From contig NC_067125.1 of the NCBI RefSeq assembly GCF_021347895.1, positions 25,399,621-25,463,620 on the forward strand: DNA of 64,000 bases, given 5' to 3'. Both the position numbers and the translations under genes were made by a program. The stretch is from Acanthochromis polyacanthus (lineage: Eukaryota; Chordata; Actinopteri; Pomacentridae). The notes below the pieces were generated by a model. That model was not told the origin of the DNA. It worked only from the letters and a program-made list of their open reading frames with translations, and did not search any database. This document shows, in pieces, positions 45,640 through 56,900 of this stretch. Position 1 is the first letter of the stretch. Each line of letters begins with the position of its first letter.

Positions 45640-45940
45640 TTCTCATCCTCGTAGGTGTCTCACACTTTAACCTCATGACTTCTTCACCTCTCAAACCCCC
45701 CCACCCCCAAGTCTCGCCCACTGGCCTCCCCCCCTCCTCCATCCACGCCCTGCCTCCCATTCATCCCTCCATCATGCATCCCTCCGCCCTGCCAGAGCTC
45801 CATCCCAGTGCAAACACTCCTGAGCACAGCGGGAACAAAGCACGGATGAATAATGGCAGTGAAATGTCACCGTTCCTTCGCGGCCGCCGCCTCCCTCCCA
45901 GAGTTAACCATTAACCGGCCGCCACGGCAGCACCTGAAGC
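45640..45940. promoter_or_regulatory. Candidate regulatory island, C-rich then HNF1-like
   Basis: A C-rich CCATCCCTCC stretch is followed by GATGAATAATGGCAGTGAAA and GTTAACCATTAACC, which resembles an HNF1 palindrome (about 45902-45915). The proline-rich frame here reads from low-complexity C tracts and is not supported as coding. Confidence 0.25.
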
Positions 45941-46089
45941 AGCAACAATGAACAGAAACGGGGAATGGAGGGAGGGAAGGTAGAAACTGGAGACGGAACG
46001 AATAGCTTTTATTTGAAAGCTGGTGTAACAGACTAAAAGTTTTCCACCCTGAACGCTACAGATCCATTTCTGTGGCTGGGTAAAGCAGC

Positions 46090-47340
46090 AAAGGTTAAAG
46101 AATTTTTTTTTTTTAAATTGTGTAAAAGGCACTTATTTTCTGAATTTTTGCTAAAAGTCGGCAAATTAACACAAAAATCTACCAGACTAAAGTAGCAGTT
46201 TATTGAAATCTTTAAAATTTTCATTGTTTTTGATGCAAAAGGCGACACTTTTTGCAACTTTAATCAAGTTACCTTAATTTTTAAAGCTTGTGATTGATAT
46301 TTTCTGCAACTTTCAACAAGTTTCCAATCATTTTTAAAGCTTCTGATTGACTTTTTCTGCAATAACCATTAATTTCATCACTTTTCATGCTGACAGCCAA
46401 CATTTTCTATGACTTTCATCAAGTTGACCTTAATTTTTCAAGCTTATGGTGCTAATTTAGCACCAACTCCAGTGATCCAGTGATCAAAAAATGGTGTCAA
46501 TTTGGTGAAAATCTTGAGGGTTACTCAGGATTTGCATCAAACTGGCACCATTTTTTATTCTTAAAGGGGAACTTCGTTTTTTTTCAACCTGGGGTCTGTT
46601 TTCACATGTCTTTTCATACATGTGAGTGATGGAGAAATAAATTTTCAACATAGCTCCAATCGCGCGATAGCTCGCGCCCACGCCAAAACACTGGTTTTGG
46701 CGCGAGCTATCACGCGATTTCGGAACGAGATTTGCTTTCTAGCGTCCTGAGATTTGGATACAGACCACAACAAAGAGCGATCGCCAGGTAATGTGGAGGT
46801 TTTCATTCACTTCTCATCTCTAGTATGTTGTGGGACACTCGTTGAGACTATCCAAGCCGGTCAGTGTGGGGAAAAAAGCACGTTAGGGCGGACTTTGATG
46901 CTGGGGGGCCAGTTGCCCCTTACTTTTCGCTAGCTGAGCTGCTAAGCTGCCTGCCTGGCTAAATACTGGAGCTATGTTGTAAATTCATTTCTCCATCACT
47001 CACATGTATGAAATGACATGAAAACAGACCCCAAGTTGAAAAAAACCGAAGTTCCCCTTTAAAGTTGGAATTTTCTGCAATAACCATTCAATTCAGTCAT
47101 TTTTAGATATTATAGATGCTATTTTTACCACCATTCCAATGATCTTCCTACATTTGAATGTTTTCAAAGAAATAGCGCATGTAAGTTTTATTTTGATGGT
47201 AATTTTTATTGGAATAGTTCAGCTGTTCCTTTGGACTTCCACTGTTTTTGATGCTTAAGGTCAACATTTATGGATATAGCCATTCAATTGAGTAATTTTT
47301 AGTTGTGAAGATGGTATTTTTACCACCGTCACCTCTGTAC
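46090..47340. repeat. Short-period AT-rich tandem repeat, interrupted by the MITE
   Basis: TTTCTGCAACTTTCATCAAG, TTAATTTTTAAAGCTT and GATTGA-type phrases recur about every 55-65 bp on the left. They reappear right of the MITE (TTTCTGCAATAACCATTCAA). Confidence 0.6.
46565..47058. mobile_element. TTAA-flanked MITE, full-length copy with long inverted repeats
   Basis: TTAA at 46561-46564 and 47059-47062 flank a 494-bp element. Its ends are inverted repeats of about 95 bp starting AGGGGAACTTCG. Inside is another palindrome, ATCGCGCGATAGCTCGCGCC against GGCGCGAGCTATCACGCGAT (about 46658-46720). TTAA targets are used by piggyBac and Kolobok transposases. The element is non-coding. Confidence 0.88.
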
Positions 47341-47589
47341 ACTCTTAAATTCCCTTCATCATTTCATTTTGTCTGTAAACTAAAAGTGATACCTGCAGCC
47401 TCAGTAGTCTCTTGAATTTGCTGCTGTTAACATCTCTATCCTCCCTCACCTTTACCTCTTGTTGGGTCTTATTCCTCCCTGACCTGCCGGCTCCTCCTCC
47501 ACCTCTGCTCTCCACGTTCCTCCTATAAATACCCCCATGTGTTCCCGTTTTGTCTCCAGCCCACACTGCCACCTTTGTACCGCCAACAT

Positions 47590-47760
47590 GCCAGATGAGA
47601 CTAAAATTAAAGGCTCTTTAATTGCCCCCGGTGTGAGAGGTGAAGAGGATTTATGGGGAATAAATGGTATTTATAGACGGCGATCCGGTGACGCTGTTTA
47701 TGGAGACAAGTAATGAACCAATCAGAGCGGCCGAGGGCTTAAAGACCCACAGAAGGACAG
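47590..47760. promoter_or_regulatory. Candidate regulatory island
   Basis: A non-repetitive block between AT-rich satellites contains GGCTCTTTAATTGCCCCC, GGGGAATAAATGGTATTTAT and GAACCAATCAGAG (CCAAT). No coding frame. Confidence 0.3.
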
Positions 47761-47929
47761 TGTCAGGACCTGAAGCCCGAGAGGGTTAAATACTGAGTAG
47801 GGAAGTTCCACAACATGTATTGATTACTGGGTCCTTTAAATGCAGCTTTGAGGAATTCATAAGAGAATCACAAATAAAAAAAAAAACTGCTCTGTGGCTC
47901 CACTAGCAAAGTGTATGGCATTGTCAGCA

Positions 47930-49170
47930 TCTGTACACTGTAAAAATTGAAAAATTTTAACTGTCAATTAGCAGATTGTCTCTGATTTTTTTCAGTACAG
48001 ATAACTGAAACAATCACAGAAATAGTAAGACTGAAACTAATGCCCAAATCAAAAATCTGCACTTTGACAAGTCATTTGTTTTTGTACAACGTTTACTGTA
48101 AAATTATAGTGTTTTATTTCATATTTAAATCAGCAAAAAGTATTCTATTACAGGTGATGTCACTTAGTTACCAATAATTTCTAATAAAAATTGCAGAAAA
48201 AAATTGATAATTTACATACAAACAGGCTGAAAATCAAAAATCTTTTTGCTCTTCAACTATTTATAACCATAAAAACATATTTTTCTTGTATTTAAAACTG
48301 AAAAAATATTATTTTGCAGGTGCTGTCATGGAGTTACAGATTTTTTTAATACAATCACAGAAAAAAATGAAAATTTACATTAAAACTGGCTGAAAAAATT
48401 GTTTGTTCTTTTACTATTTATAACCATAAAATTGCACTTTTTGGAATTTAATTCAACAAAAATAATATTTTACTGGTGGTGCCATTTAGATACAGATCAT
48501 TTCTAATAAAATCACAGAAATCTGCAAAAAAAATATTTTTCTGATATTTCCTGTTGTTTTTAATACAATTTCTACGGCTTTTAAACATCTGCACAGTTTT
48601 ACTCTACTTAAATCTGCAAAAAATATTGTAATTCTACAGGCAGTTGTCATTACTGCAAATGAAAATTGTGTATAATAAGGACTGAAAATGCATTTTTTAA
48701 ATGTAAAAATCACAGAATGAAAGTATTAGTTTACATGTTAAATATGAAAAAAACAATAACAACAACAAATAAAAACAGATTGAAACTTGACATAATCTTA
48801 ACAAAAATCTGTATTTTTACAAATAGTGACTAGCTTTTTCAAACTGATTTACTCTACATAAATCAGCAAAAATATCTGAATTTTACAGATGTGTTCTGTT
48901 ATTTTCAGGGAAATATATGTATATCGAGAACTGGAAATGCATTTTTTGTGTTTTTATTGAAAATCACACAATAAAAGTATTAATTTATATGTTATATGTG
49001 AAAAAAAAATCAAATAAAAACAGGTTGAAACTCGACATATTAACACAAATCTGTATTTTTACAAAAAGCAATTAGTATTTTTTAAAAAATATGTGTAAAA
49101 TCACATTTAAATCTGCAAAAATATAGTATTTTTTTTTACATATTTGCAGGTCTTTTTTTTTTTTTTACAG
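47930..49170. repeat. AT-rich satellite family, second array
   Basis: Irregular 130-190-bp units with ATTTAAATCAGCAAAA, AGTTACAGAT and AATAAAATCACAGAAA. Same family as 41450-42720. Confidence 0.75.
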
Positions 49171-50099
49171 CTTTTAAATGCTTTCAGTGGCGCCCATGCT
49201 GTCAGATTTAATTTCATTAAAATTTTTTTTACAGTGTATAACACATAACATCTTCTGCCGACTGTTTTACCTGTTGATTTATGTTAAATCGGTTGTCAAT
49301 GTTAGAACCGCTGAGGTGTTCAGAGTTCGTGAACTAAAAATAACTTCAAGAACCTCAGTTGCTTATTTATTCTGTAGATCTGTAGTTTTTTTCTTCTTCT
49401 TCTCTCCGTGTAGAAATCAGAGGCCTCTTTGAGTCGCGGCGGTTTTTCCAGAGAACCACCATGGTAACCGAAGCTCTTTAAAGAACCTTCCTGTTTCTGG
49501 GTGTGTTGGAGCGGGTGGACGGGCGGGGCGATGGGATGGAGGAGGGAGCGCTCGGTAAATAAGATGTCTGATTCATGGAGCGGATGTTTTGAAGGAAACA
49601 GACTGAGGATGTAGCTGCACTCACTGTACGGAGGAAATGAACTGAGCTGGACCTGTTCTGTTTGCGTTTCGCCGGGAGCTCACCTGTACCTGCAGCGGGA
49701 CACTTTCCCCATTGATGCACCTCATTTCCTCCCGTCTCCATGCGAGCCTCCATCCAAAATGTCCCGCTCATTACCTGCCTCCTCCACACCCCAGGAACAG
49801 AAACATAATGAGAGACCAGGGATGGTTTGGATGTCAGTCACCACCTTCGGTCTGCTGGCAGTTTGCTGAAATGAGCAGCGAGCCAGTTTCATGAAGCTCG
49901 ATGTGTCCCGATGAGGTTTCTCCGCTTAATTTGTGACCCAGACTGAAAACAAACTGCAAAAACCTCCAACCAGGCAGCAGAAAGAGACATTTATCTGGTC
50001 ACAAACATGGAAACTGATCTCAAAATCTCATATTCTCCATATAAAACAAGCAAAAATACACTTTATAGGCTTTTATATCTGCATACAGAATGAAAACAT

Positions 50100-50810
50100 A
50101 AGAAGGAAATGGAATAATTAGCTTTAAAAATGCTAAACCTATTTTCATAAATATCTTAAACAAATAGTCTGTTCTTTTACAGCGTTTTACTGTAAAATTA
50201 TAGTGTTTTTTGTATTTAAATCAGCAGAAATATTATTTCACAGGTGCTGTCATTTAGTTACAGATCATTTCTAATAAAATCACAGACAACAGAGCTAATT
50301 CACATAAAAACATGCTGAAAGTCAAAAATCAGTTTGTTGTTTAACTATTTATGATCATTAAATTGCACTTTTTTGTATTTAAATCAGAAAAAATATTGTT
50401 TTACAGGTGCTGTCATTTAGTTACAGATCATTTCTCATAAAATCAGAGTAAAATGGCTAAACTACATAAAACAGGCTGCAAATTAAAAATCTGTTCTTTT
50501 TGTGACTATTTGTGACCAGAAAATTCAATTTTTTTGTATTTAAAGTTGCAAAACAGAAAATAACTACATTTCATAAAAGCAGGCTGAAAATCAATAATCT
50601 GTTTGTTCTTTAACTCTTTGTTACCATAAAATGACACTTTTTTTCTATTTAAATCAGCAACAATATTATTAGTTTACAGCTAATTGACATGATTTGAAAG
50701 AAAAAAAATACATTAAGGATGGGAAAATGATGGATTTTTCCTGTTTTGTAAAATTGCAGGTGTCTAGTTAAATTACAGAAAAAAAAATAACACAAACCTA
50801 TTTTCATAAA
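50100..50810. repeat. AT-rich satellite family, third array
   Basis: CAGGCTGAAAATCAAAAATC variants lie near 50310, 50470 and 50581, with GGTGCTGTCATTTAGTTACA repeated near 50241 and 50406. Confidence 0.75.
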
Positions 50811-51339
50811 TATCTGCTTGGGTTTATTTATTGTTTCTTCAGATCAGCTGTAATTCCCTTTATTTCTCTGTTAGCATCTTTAGCATGTTAGCACGCAGTA
50901 CTAACTTCACATAGGACGAGTCATGGTTAAAATACATCAGACTCTTTCTTAATCCCAAAATCAGTCAATAAAAAGCAGCAACAGCAGCTGCTCATTCACA
51001 GCTGTTTACTCCGATTGCTGTTTTTCTGTTTACTTCAATATTTATTCTAGCTATAATTAGAGACAACAAGGAAAAATCGGACTCGTGTGTCTCCCCGCCG
51101 CTGAAACGAGGTTTCTTTTCCACTCAGACCGGATCCGCTGCCAGTTTTCTGCCTCCTCCACTGAATCACATCCATTCACATCATCAGCCTTTTAATTCTC
51201 ACATCATTTCTCCCTTTTACACGCTGTCAGTAACCGTAGTAACCACATTTTTGTTTACTATAAATACAGCAAAAACACTTGGTAGACGGGGTGTTTAATA
51301 TTAATGTTATTCTTTGACTCCTTGTTATTTTGGGATAGT

Positions 51340-52010
51340 GTCAAGTGTCTTTGTGTTACAATGTAAAATTGTTATTTTACATCATTTGACCATGAAATTA
51401 CGCTTTTTATGCATTTAAATAAGCAGAAATAGCATTATTTTACAGCTATTTGATGTTATTTGAAAGGAAAAATGTGAATAGTAAGAATTGTGAATAGTTA
51501 GGATTGAAAAAAGGCTTTTATTTTGTAAGTTTTAGCTATTTTGGCATCTTACAGATATTTAGTAAAATCACAGGAAATACATTTAACATCTTAACCATTG
51601 AAAAAAAATTGAAAATCACGCCAAAACTGTGCATAATTAATTAATTCTTATACATTTTACTCACAGTTACTAGTTTTTTTTACAATGTGTGACTGTAGCA
51701 TACACCATTGTATTTAAATCAGCAAAATGATCATTATTTTAAAGCTTTTTGTTGTTATTTGAAAGAAAAAATGTGAATATTAAGGATTGAAAAATGGCTT
51801 TTATTTTACCGATTTGATAAAATTACAGTATTTGTTAACTGCTAAAAACATGAAGCCAAAAATGCAACTTTGTTTATTCTATTTAAATCAGCAAAAATAT
51901 CATTATTTTCCAGCTTTTTGCCATTTTTTTAAAAGAGACATTTTGTATATTGAACCTAACACACCAGCTGTTTACTTCAGTTTCTGTAGAAACTTCATAG
52001 AACTAGAAAA
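51340..52010. repeat. AT-rich satellite family, fourth array
   Basis: ATTTAAATCAGCAAAA-type and GTTATTTGAAAGGAAAAATG phrases recur three times between 51358 and 51900. Confidence 0.7.
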
Positions 52011-53437
52011 AATATAAATACTGTTGCTTTGACATCGTGTCAAGTGTCATTTTTCGCTTGCATTATATTTATGTTTAAATTTTTAACACCTTTATAAAGC
52101 TTTTTCTTTAGTCTTACAAACTTTTGAAGCTTTCACAACTTAGTTAAAGCAAATAATACTTTACAATGATGTGCTTTAGGTGACAATTGAATGTTAATAC
52201 AAAGAAAACCGGATTTTTTTGGCAAATGCATCACAAATAATGATCAAATATGAGCCAGGCTTTATTTAAGTCATTTTAATCTATGTAAAAATGCTCAATA
52301 GTGCTTGTCTCTGATCCAATTTTGATGACATTTATGAGAAAAGCCTCCCACATTTGAACATTTGCATTTAGAATGTGAACATGCAGCATATTCTACATTA
52401 TGATGCATGCAAATGGATGAAAACACAATGAAAGACACATTTGAAACCCTTCAGGTGCAACTATTTCATGTTTTAACTTTTAAGTCACAAGCTTACACAT
52501 ACAATTTACTATTTAAAGCAATGCAAATGTGTAATGAATTGTATTAAAATGCACACAGCTGCATTAAAACGGCAGAATGCGTCCAGTTTCCTTTGGGTCA
52601 GCTGAGGTGTTGGTTTCTTCTCAGGCGTCTGAGAACTGGTCTGACCTTTTTCAAACTCTCCTTTCTATTTATCCTGCTATTTATGTCCGAATGCGGTGAA
52701 GGAGTGTGCTTTCACTGTGTGTTTGTGTATTTAGCGCCCGTGCGAGTCCGTGTGTGTCGACACATGTACCTACAGTGTGTGGGTTTTTTGTATGTTGCAA
52801 CCGTGTCGGGCTTCATCTTCACTTGTTTGTCTGCATGCGCGTGTTTTCTCCAGCAGCAGCAGCAGGAGGAGGAGGAAAAGAAGAAGCAGCTTTGGAGGGG
52901 AAAAGTGAATGAATGGTGGTGTTATTTTTTTGGTTTGGCACGCTGAAGCTTTAGCAGTGAAAAATCACCCGCCATATCACTAATTCCGTCCCGTTCGCCG
53001 CTGCCTGTGGGACTAATAGACCCAGGACGGGGCAGAGACTGAATGTCTGTATATGAATGAGACGGATGTGGAGCTGGCATTGTGTTTGTTAGAGAAACAG
53101 GGAAAGTGTGTATATATTGTCTATTTATGGCAGGAAAACAGAGTGTGTGTGTGTGAAGGTGGATTTTTAGCAGCCACGTGTAAACTCTCAGAGCTGTAAA
53201 ACGGCAGATACAGTACAGGAATGTCAGAGGCTTCCATTTTTTTCTCAGCAGGTCTCTGCTTTGATAGAGACAAGTCAGATGTTTTGATTGGCTCAGGCTC
53301 AGGAGTCAGCAGGCGTTCATTAGGAGTTTAATTAATCACATGGATAGGCTGGTTGTTCATGTATTACTTAGAAATGCACGGTGACTCAGTTTTTTTTAAT
53401 AGTTTGACTGAAGAGATTCTACAAAAAGTCTGCAGGA

Positions 53438-53479
53438 TCTATCTATGTATCTATGTATCTATGTATCTATGTATCTATG

Positions 53480-53557
<78 letters not shown>

Positions 53558-53599
53558 CCTACCTACCTACCTACCTACCTACCTACCTACCTACCTACT
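53438..53599. repeat. Compound tetranucleotide microsatellite (CTATGTAT, CTAT, CTAC)
   Basis: Runs of ATCTATGT, then ATCT, then ACCT units. Confidence 0.97.
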
Positions 53600-53824
53600 A
53601 GGGATGTGCGCAATAGTCGTTTAATCGTTTAACTGCCTACTCATTTATTAAACGTTTAGTATTTTACTAGTCGGTTAGACGCTAGCTACGGCTTGTTATG
53701 TTCAGCAATGTTGCTTGTCACAATATTGCGACTTTGGCGCTTAAAGGGTTAAATTGCAAGTTTTCCGAACCGACTAGTCGCCAATAAAATTAGCGACTGG
53801 TCGGTTCGGAAATTAGTCGAAATT
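53600..53824. mobile_element. Small insertion with a strong hairpin, possibly hAT-related
   Basis: AGGGATGTGCGCAATAGTCG at the left and a right end whose complement starts AGGGAATTTCG share only AGGGA. The inner part has a 20-bp stem with one mismatch (53762-53781 with 53793-53812). It sits exactly between two different microsatellites. Confidence 0.4.
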
Positions 53825-53917
53825 CCCTCCTTCCTTCCTTCCTTCCTTCCTTCCTTCCTTCCTTCCTTCCTTCCTTCCTTCCTTCCTTCCTGCCTTCCTG
53901 CCTATCTATCTATCTAT
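53825..53917. repeat. (CCTT)n then (CTAT)n microsatellite
   Basis: About 16 CCTT units, then TGCCTTCC, then CTAT units. Confidence 0.97.
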
Positions 53918-56900
53918 GACCTGGGCTTTGGTTGGGCTTGCTTTGTAGATTTCTTCTGGTTATTTGGGATAAGGAGTAATCAAATAATTGAATAATATCA
54001 AATATCTGATTATTACATTTATTATATTCATATTATATTTATGTTATTATTATGGTTATTATGTTTTATTATTATAATTACTATTGATATAATTTATTAT
54101 TATCATTATTATGAACAATACGCTAATAATAATCTGTAAAACCCAAATATAGAAAAAAATAGCTTCCTGCAGACTTTAGAATCTCGTCAGTCAGCGCATT
54201 TGTTTATTTTCCACTGTAATTATACCTTCAGCTACTAAAAAAGACTGTGAGTCACTGTGCATTCCTGAGTAGTGATGCCTTCATGATGTAATGATGTATT
54301 TTTGCAGCAGTGGGTTTTACGGGGTTAGTTTTGTAGAAACTGCAAAGCAACTCTGCCGTGTTGATCAGTCGTCAAAGTTGTGTTGCTACATGTGATTTTT
54401 CTCTTTTTTGAACATCCCTGTAGTCATTGTGTGATTTTTTTTGTTTGTTTTGCATTAATTTGCTCCATGAAAAATAACAAATGCTCTAACTTAGGTTGTG
54501 ATATTAATTTCAGACATATCGACAATATGAGAGAGTAAAATATCTGTCAAAGCCAATGGAATACAGTGAAATGACTATATACATTTGAATAGCAGGAAAT
54601 AGGTTTATTTGCAGAAATGGCCGAGATAACTTCAGCAAAACTTGACTTCAGGTGAACTGTTGCTGCTGTAAACTGTGTGGGGAGCCCTGCGTATGAAATT
54701 ATAGAATTTTCATGAGGGGAACCTGCACCGTTTGACCAAAACATCAGGCACTAGACTTTGCAGACTAGCAAAGTAGTATAACACCAACTATGCAGCTGTG
54801 GTTGTTTACAGCTGTCTATGTCCACATTTACAAAGAAGTAATCAAGATTTTATGCTCAACTTTTGACTTTCCAGCTCATGTCGTTGGTCTAAATGCTGCA
54901 GACTGGAGTCCATTTGATGGATGTGCAGATGAATATAGCAAAAGATGACATCACCCAGTGGTTTTCATTTTGCGATTTAAACTTAAAGAACGATGTTATA
55001 GTTGACGCTTTGTTTTCTGGTTGGAGGAACTTGCAAATATGAGAATCAGGATGGAGCAGAGGGTGTTACTTTGAAACCTGATTGGAGCATGTCACTAACC
55101 CAAATACATCATCGGTATGTTCTCTAATTTACAAGACACATTGAACACATTCTACGTATCACTACTAATTCATTAAGTGTGCATGAAAATGGGAAACCAC
55201 TGAAAACGGTAACATTTTATACAAAAACCCTCCTGGACATCAGAATTCCTTGATGGAATTGTCTATTCGTACGATAAACTAAACAATAAGCCACAATTAT
55301 GATTAATTAAAGATTGATTAGAAGGAGCTAATGGACAGTAAACCTGTCTGGAGAAGATGTATTGACTCCTCCAGTGACAAATGACCAAAAAAAAGCAGCC
55401 ATTCTATCACACTGGAGCCATTAGAGAAGGTCGATACGTTCTTTTCTCATTCAATCCAGGAACTTCCAGATACAGGAAGTAGGTGTAAGATGCATTGAAT
55501 GCATTCTGTTTAATGGTAAAAGTACATTTAAATTGCATTAAAATCATTAAAACAAATCTACTTTTATCTGCAGAAAATACCAAACATCAGAGTCCCAATT
55601 AGCCAAAGAACAAGCTGCAATTTTGGTGAATTAAAAGCTGATCTGTGGTGAAAGTACTGCCTTTTTACCAAAAAATAGCGACAAAATCATTAAATTCATT
55701 AAAATCATTAAAATCAAGTCATTAAATCACAACTGAAAGAAAAAAATGAGGATTTGACTCAGGGTTATCAGTGAATCTGACTCCTGACATCTTGTCTTGA
55801 AACATTTGTCTATAAAGGCAGTCCTGCCCACAAACATACCTCTTTTTGAAGCCTAATATCTCCTTAATAATGGAATTATTTTCAAAATGGCCACCAGCAC
55901 TCTGATCATAAAGAGGGAATTTAGCCGTTTAAATCATAAAGACTTGAGGAAATAAGTCATTGAACCTGTATTCCATGAGAGAAATGAATGGGAGTCTGTT
56001 GGACTAAGAGAGTTATGGGACTCACCACCTAGTGGCCGTCGGTGGTATTACACTTTATGATACTTCAGCATTGGTTTACATTAAGGCTTGCATCATACAA
56101 CAAAAACCTGATTGTATTTGGCATTTTGGTGACGTACAACGCTAGTTCTGATGTCAGCAGCATAAAATACAGGAAATATGCTAAATATACTGAGCATTTG
56201 GTATCAACCTTTCAGAAAATATGTGTTGCTGGACTGATGTTTGACAGCTGCAGACTGTATTTAGTTCCACATACTTCACAGAATTGCACTGAGCCTGTAG
56301 ATTAAATGATGTTTATGTTGTGATGTCACTGAATTAATATTATCTGACCTGCATTCTTCCTTGTTTGGGAGGATGAATGTGAAGGAGGGTTGTGGGCATG
56401 AATACACCTGTTAAAACAGGCCTTATGAACATGTTTTCCTCCCAGCTCCTTAGCATATTGTGTGTATTTACAGGCACAGTACATTACTTTATATAAAATA
56501 AAGTCCCAAATTCATGCATATAAGTCAAATGCGATGATAAAAAAAAAATCTCCTCCCGCCGTCACTTTGCCAGCCTGCTGCTCAGTTAATCAGTCTCTCT
56601 GCCTCCTCATGAGTCGGGTAATTCTTTTAAAATGGACGGCAAATTTTAATTAACTGTCTTTACGGGCAAACAAGCCATAAGGCGATCGGTCTGTTTGACT
56701 TCTGTTGGCCTCATTCAACCTCAAACAAAACCCAGATGGAGGAAAAAGAGAGGCAGGTGCTCGTCAGGTGATAAATGGTTCATTTCAAAAGGCAGTTTAT
56801 GAACCGCTGTCCTTCTTATTTGTTGTCTTTTCATGTGAAAGGCACAGGATGATGATATGGCTTCAGTACGTCCAACACAGAATGATCCTTTGAGCTGTTG

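Noticed and set aside
45675..45914. Proline- and histidine-rich open frame
   Set aside because: It reads through C-rich low-complexity DNA, has no splice context and resembles no family.
52593..52946. 117-codon frame ending in poly-Q/E/K
   Set aside because: The C-terminal part is a CAG/GAG repeat and the N-terminal part is low-complexity V/C/F-rich; no homologous feature was seen.
53353..53601. Open frame with repeated IYLS units
   Set aside because: It is a translation of the CTAT tetranucleotide repeat.
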